From Sequoia sempervirens (taxonomy: Eukaryota > Streptophyta > Pinopsida > Cupressales > Cupressaceae), in NCBI GenBank assembly GCA_007258455.2, contig VDFB02358134.1:213923314-213987313 (forward strand): 64,000 bases of DNA, given 5' to 3'. Positions 59,733-64,000 of the stretch are shown piece by piece (position 1 is the first letter of the stretch; each line of letters opens with the position of its first letter). The translations under genes and the position numbers were made by a program. Below the pieces are notes generated by a model, which was not told the DNA's origin, ran no database searches, and saw only the letters and a list, made by a program, of their open reading frames with translations.

Positions 59733-60315
59733 AAAAGGGTCTTACCAAGCGAGTTTTGACTCAGTGGTTGAAGAATTTTTTATTTTGGAGGTAGTTTGAG
59801 GACTATCCAATGGTATTTTGAGTGGGTAGCAAGATTGAAGGAGAGTTCCTTTGTTAAAGTGGGCTAATTGGAACCCTTTTCGAGCATTCAAGGCTAGTTT
59901 GATTGTATCGTTCCAAAGTAAGTGCATGTGATTGAGTTTGCATAGTTGTGGACATACCTTTCATTGCATCACAAAGGACCTTATTCATGACCAAAAACAT
60001 TAACACACCCTAAGCACTAACTGGTGCAGGGGCAGTAAGAGCATTTTATGCAAATGTTGACAATAGAGGTCTTTTGGTTGTTTAGGGGTATTTGAGTCTT
60101 TTTGTTCAAAAAATAATGTCATTTAGACCATTTTATGATGTAAGGAGTCTTTTTATAGGTCTTTAGGTGGTTCGAAGGTCTAAGTTGCAAAATATTTTAA
60201 AAATTGCAAAATTATGTAAAAGTTGTCAAAATTGCAACTTATTGTCAAATGGTGGAAGTTCAAGAGTCATCTTGTTGTAGTTCATGGGGAAAAAAATTGG
60301 AATTTGTTTAGTTAT
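59733..60315. other. Spacer between element B and the satellite, no gene seen
   Basis: T- and G-rich single-copy-looking DNA. AAATTGCAAAATTATG and TTGTCAAAATTGCAAC near 60200 echo the GTTGTCAAATGCAA part of the satellite and may be a very diverged edge monomer. Confidence 0.4.
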
Positions 60316-63300
60316 ATTTATGCATGGCCCTCTTTCGCACCCAAATGCGCTGAATCGTTTTGAGATACGTTCAACCGGCTGAATCCCTTAAAAGTCTGAA
60401 ATGCAAAATGGCTGCAAATTTCAGCATGTCATTACTCAGACATCGTGATGCTTAGAAACTTCTCCTATTAGCCTATTGGATCATGTTGAGACCCTTTACA
60501 ATAATCTCTCTCATTTTTTATTATCTCAGAAGCGTTTTCCTGTGGCGGCGAGATTTTGCTTGGGGAAAAAATTGTCAAATGCAAGTAGTGCAAAGTTGCA
60601 AAGTGGTGCAAATTTTGTTATGCAACTCGTGTGACAAAAATAACTATTCCAACATGTCTGAGTGGGTATGTTTATGCTAGGAATGATCCCCTTTCACACC
60701 CAAACGTGTTGAATTGCTATGAGCTACATTGAACCAGCTGAATCCCTTAAGAATTTGAAGTGCAATATGGCTGCAAAATTTAGCATGATGTTACTTACAC
60801 ACCATGATGCTCATAAACTTCTCATCTGAGCCTATGGGATCATGTTGTTCCTCTCTACAATAACCTCTCTCAGTTCTCACTATCTCAGAGGTGTTTTCTT
60901 GTGGAAGTGAAATTTCGCTTGGGGAAAAAGTTGTCAAATGCAAGTAGTGCAAAGTTGCAAAGTGGTACAACTTTCGTTTTACAACTCATGTGACCAAACT
61001 AACTATTCCAACATGTCAGAGTGGGTACGTTTATGCTAGGCATGGTCCTCTTTCGCACCCAAATGCTTTGAATCGCTCTGAGCTATGTTCAACTGGCTAA
61101 ATCCCTTGAGAGTTTGAAGTGAAAAATGGATGCAAACTTCAACATGACATTATTCAGACACCATGATGCTTAGAAAATTCTTGTCTAAGCCTATGGAATT
61201 AGGTTCTTCCCCTCTACAATAAACTGTCTCAATTTTTGCTATCTCAGAGGAATTCTCCTATGGTGGCGAGATTTCACTTGTGGAAAAAGTTGTCAAATGC
61301 AAGTAGTGCAAAGAAGCAAAGTGGTGCAACTTTCGTTCTGCAACTCGTGTGACCAAAATAATTGTTCCAACACATCCAAGTGGTTACGTTTACACTAGGA
61401 ATGGTCCTCTTTTGCATCTAAATGCATTGAATCGCTCTGAGCTACGTTCAACCAACTGAATCCCTTAAGAGTTTGAAGTGCAAAATGACTGCAAACTTTA
61501 GAATGACATTACTCAGACACTGTGATGCTTAGAAACTTCTTGTCTAATCTTATGGGATCATGTTGTGCCCCTTTACAATAACCTTTTTTGGTTTTTGCTA
61601 TCTCGGAGGCGTTTTCTTGTGGTGGCGAGATTTCTCTTGGAAAAAAAGTTGTCAAATGCAAGGAGTGCAAAGTTGCAAAGTGGTACAAATTTTATTCTAC
61701 AACTTGTGCAACCAAACTAACTATTCCAATGCATCTAACTGGGTACATTTATATTAGGAATAGTTCTCTTTCACACCCAAACGTGCCGAATCACTCTGAG
61801 CTATGTTCAACCGACTGAATCCCTTAAGAGTCTATAGTGCAAAATATTTGCAAACTTTAGTATGACGTTACTTGGAAACCGTGATGCTTAGAAATTTTTT
61901 GTCTAAGCCTATGGGAATAAGATGTTCCCCTCTACAATAACCTCTCTCAGTTTTCTCTATCTCAGAGGCGTTTTCTTGTGGCGGCGAGATTTTGCTTGGG
62001 GAAAAAAGTTGTCAAATGCATGTAGTGCAAAGTTGCAAAGTGGTGCAACTTTCATTCTGTAACTTGAGTGACCAAATTAACTATTCCAACACATCTAAGT
62101 GGGTACATTTACACTAGGAATTTTCCTGTTTCACACCCAAGCATGCTAAATCGCTCTAAGCTACGTTCAATCGGCTAAATCACTTTAGAGTCTGAAGTGC
62201 AAAATGGCTAAAAATTTCAGCATGAGTTTACTCGTACATCGTGATGCTTAGAAACTTATCATCTAAGCCTATGGGATTATGTTTTACCCCTCTACAATAA
62301 CCTCTCTTAGTTTTCACTATCTCAGAGGTGTTTTTATGTGGTGGCGAGATTTTGCTTGGAGAAAAAGTTGTCAAATGCAAGTAGTGCGAAGTTGCAAAGT
62401 GGTGGAACTTTCATTTTGCAAACTCATGTGACCAAAATAACTATTCCAACACATCTAAGTGGGTATTTTTATGCTAGGAATGGTCCTATTTCACACCCAA
62501 ATGTGCTGAATCGCTTCAAGCTATGTTCAACCATCTGAATCCCTTATGAGTCTGAAGTGCAAAATGGCTGCAAACTTCAGCATGACGTTACTCAAAAAAT
62601 TTGATACTTAGAAACTTCTCGTTTGAGCCTATGGGATTGTGTTGAGCCCCTCTACAATAACCTCTCTTGGTTTTCACTATCTTGGAGGTGTTTTCCTGTG
62701 TCGGTGAGATTTTTCTTGGGAAAAAAGTTATCAAATGCAAGTAGTGCAAGGTTGCAAAGTGGTGCAACTTTCGTTTTGCAACTCATGTGACTAAATTAAC
62801 TATTCCAACACATCTGAGTGGGTAAATTTATGCTAGGCTTGGTCTTTTTTTTCACCCAAATGCGCCAAATTTCTCTGAGCTACATTCAACCGACTAAATC
62901 CCTTAAGAGTCTGAAATACAAAATGGCTGCAAAATTTAGCATGACATTACTCAGACACTATAATGCTTAGAACTTCTCGTCTGAGCCTATGGGATCGTGT
63001 TCTTCCCCTCTACAATAAAATCTCTCTATTTTTTCTATCTCAGAGGCATTTTCCTATGCCGCCGAGATTTCACTTAGGGAAAAAGTTGTCAAATACAAGT
63101 AGTGCAAAGATGCAAAGTGGTACAACTTTCGTTCTACAACTCATGTGACCAAACTAACTATTCTAACACATCTGAGTGGGTACCTTTATGCTAGGCATGG
63201 TCCTCTTTTGCACCCAAGTGCATTGAATCGCTCTGAGCTACATTTAACCAGTTGAATCCCTTAAGAGTCTGAAGTGCAAAATGACTGCAAACTTCAAAAT

Positions 63301-64000
63301 GGCGTTACTCAGACACCGTGATGTTTAGAACTTCTTTTCTAATCCAATTGGATCATGTTGTGCCCCTCTACAATAACCTCTCTCAATTTTTTCTATCTCA
63401 AAGGTGATTTCTTGTGGCAGCGAGATTTCTCTTAGGAAAAAAATTGTCAAACACAAGTAGTGCAAAGTTGCAAAGTGGTACAAATTTTGTTTTACAACTC
63501 ATGTGGCAAAAATAACTATTCCAATGCATCAATATGGGTACGTTTACACTAGGAATGGTCCTCTTTCACACCCAAACACGCTGAATCGCTTTGAGCTATG
63601 TTCAATTGACTGAATCCCTTAAGAGTCTGAAGTGCAAAATGGCTGCAAATTTTAGCATGGCATTGCTTGGACACCGTGATGCTTAGAAACTTCTTGTTTG
63701 AGCCTATGGGATCATGTTATTCCCCTCTACAATAACCTCTCTCATTTTTTTCTATCTTAGAGGGGTTTTCCTGTAGTGGCGAGATTTCGTTTGGGAAAAA
63801 ATGTTGTCAAATGCAAGTAGTGCAAAGTTGCAAAGTAGTGCAACTTTCGTTCCACAACTTAAGTGACCAAATTAATTGTTCCAATGCATCCAAGTAGGTT
63901 AATTTACGCTAGGAATTTTCCTCTTTCACCCCCAAACATGATAAATCGCTCTAAGCTACATTCAACGACTGAAATACTTTAGAGTTTGAAGTGCAAAATG
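60316..64000. repeat. Satellite array, 359-bp monomer, at least 10 copies
   Basis: The landmark GATGCTTAGAAACTT recurs at about 60447, 60806, 61165, 61524, 61883, 62243, 62603, 62962, 63320 and 63678, a spacing of 358-360 bp. Other constant words are CTACAATAACCTCTCT, GGCGAGATTT, GTTGTCAAATGCAAGTAGTG and GCAAAATGGCTGCAAA. Monomers differ at many positions (roughly 10-15 percent by eye). The array continues beyond the right edge. Open frames across GGCGAGATTT are by-products of the repeat. Confidence 0.95.

Noticed and set aside
22222..59750. Target site duplication around the A-B block
   Set aside because: Left flank GTTCT and right flank GGTCT are only similar and not exactly at the LTR end, so not claimed.
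60483..63148. Short open frames in the right end (60483, 61560, 61588, 62338, 62963)
   Set aside because: They recur at the 359-bp period and are by-products of the satellite.

Overview
The window looks like non-genic, repeat-saturated nuclear DNA of a land plant with a very large genome. A gymnosperm is the best guess: there are large Ty3/gypsy (Tat-like) elements, a long degenerate TTTAGGG-type interstitial array, a long-monomer satellite and almost no intact genes. The species cannot be named from sequence alone. Two runs of exactly 100 N (11185-11284 and 40815-40914) are scaffold gaps.

Left part (1-11184, minus strand). A decayed coiled-coil reading frame (2420-188) is followed by the 3' part of a Tat-lineage element: 3' LTR (about 2430-3693), polypurine tract, a 2.5-kb 3' untranslated region built of five different tandem repeats, and a pol frame (6188-11184). 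The pol order is protease end, G-patch, RT, degenerate gypsy RNase H, a second intact-looking archaeal-type RNase H, integrase. One extra base at 8941-8942 and two nonsense codons break it. Its gag and 5' LTR are lost in or beyond the first gap.

Middle part (11285-22226). A 2.7-kb degenerate telomere-like array with GA-rich blocks is followed by a plus-strand, multi-exon pseudogene (16106-20859). It encodes an RNase H-fold, transposase-like protein with the motifs DFTENY, SDNCTSQFKN and HGKGEHDGAG. Its first 2.57 kb keep one reading frame despite 13 internal nonsense codons. Short 3' exons with conserved phase lie at 20349-20859. A dispersed repeat family surrounds it.

Right part (22227-59732). 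Two Ty3/gypsy elements, A (22227-40814) and B (40915-59732), lie head to tail. Over about 16.3 kb they look identical at an offset of 18,851 bp. Their order is very long LTR, PBS, gag, protease, archaeal-type RNase H, RT, RNase H, integrase, 3' UTR, very long LTR. Two things are unusual. The additional RNase H lies upstream of RT. The LTR itself (4.4 kb, or 6.3 kb with a nested solo LTR) carries a long extra ORF (ORF1, about 1,200 codons in its longest copy) upstream of the LTR TATA box, so it would sit 3' of pol in the genomic RNA. All copies are broken by nonsense codons, mostly at positions expected to be Gln or Trp.

The window ends in a 359-bp satellite (60316-64000). No functional host gene, structural RNA gene or CRISPR array was found.
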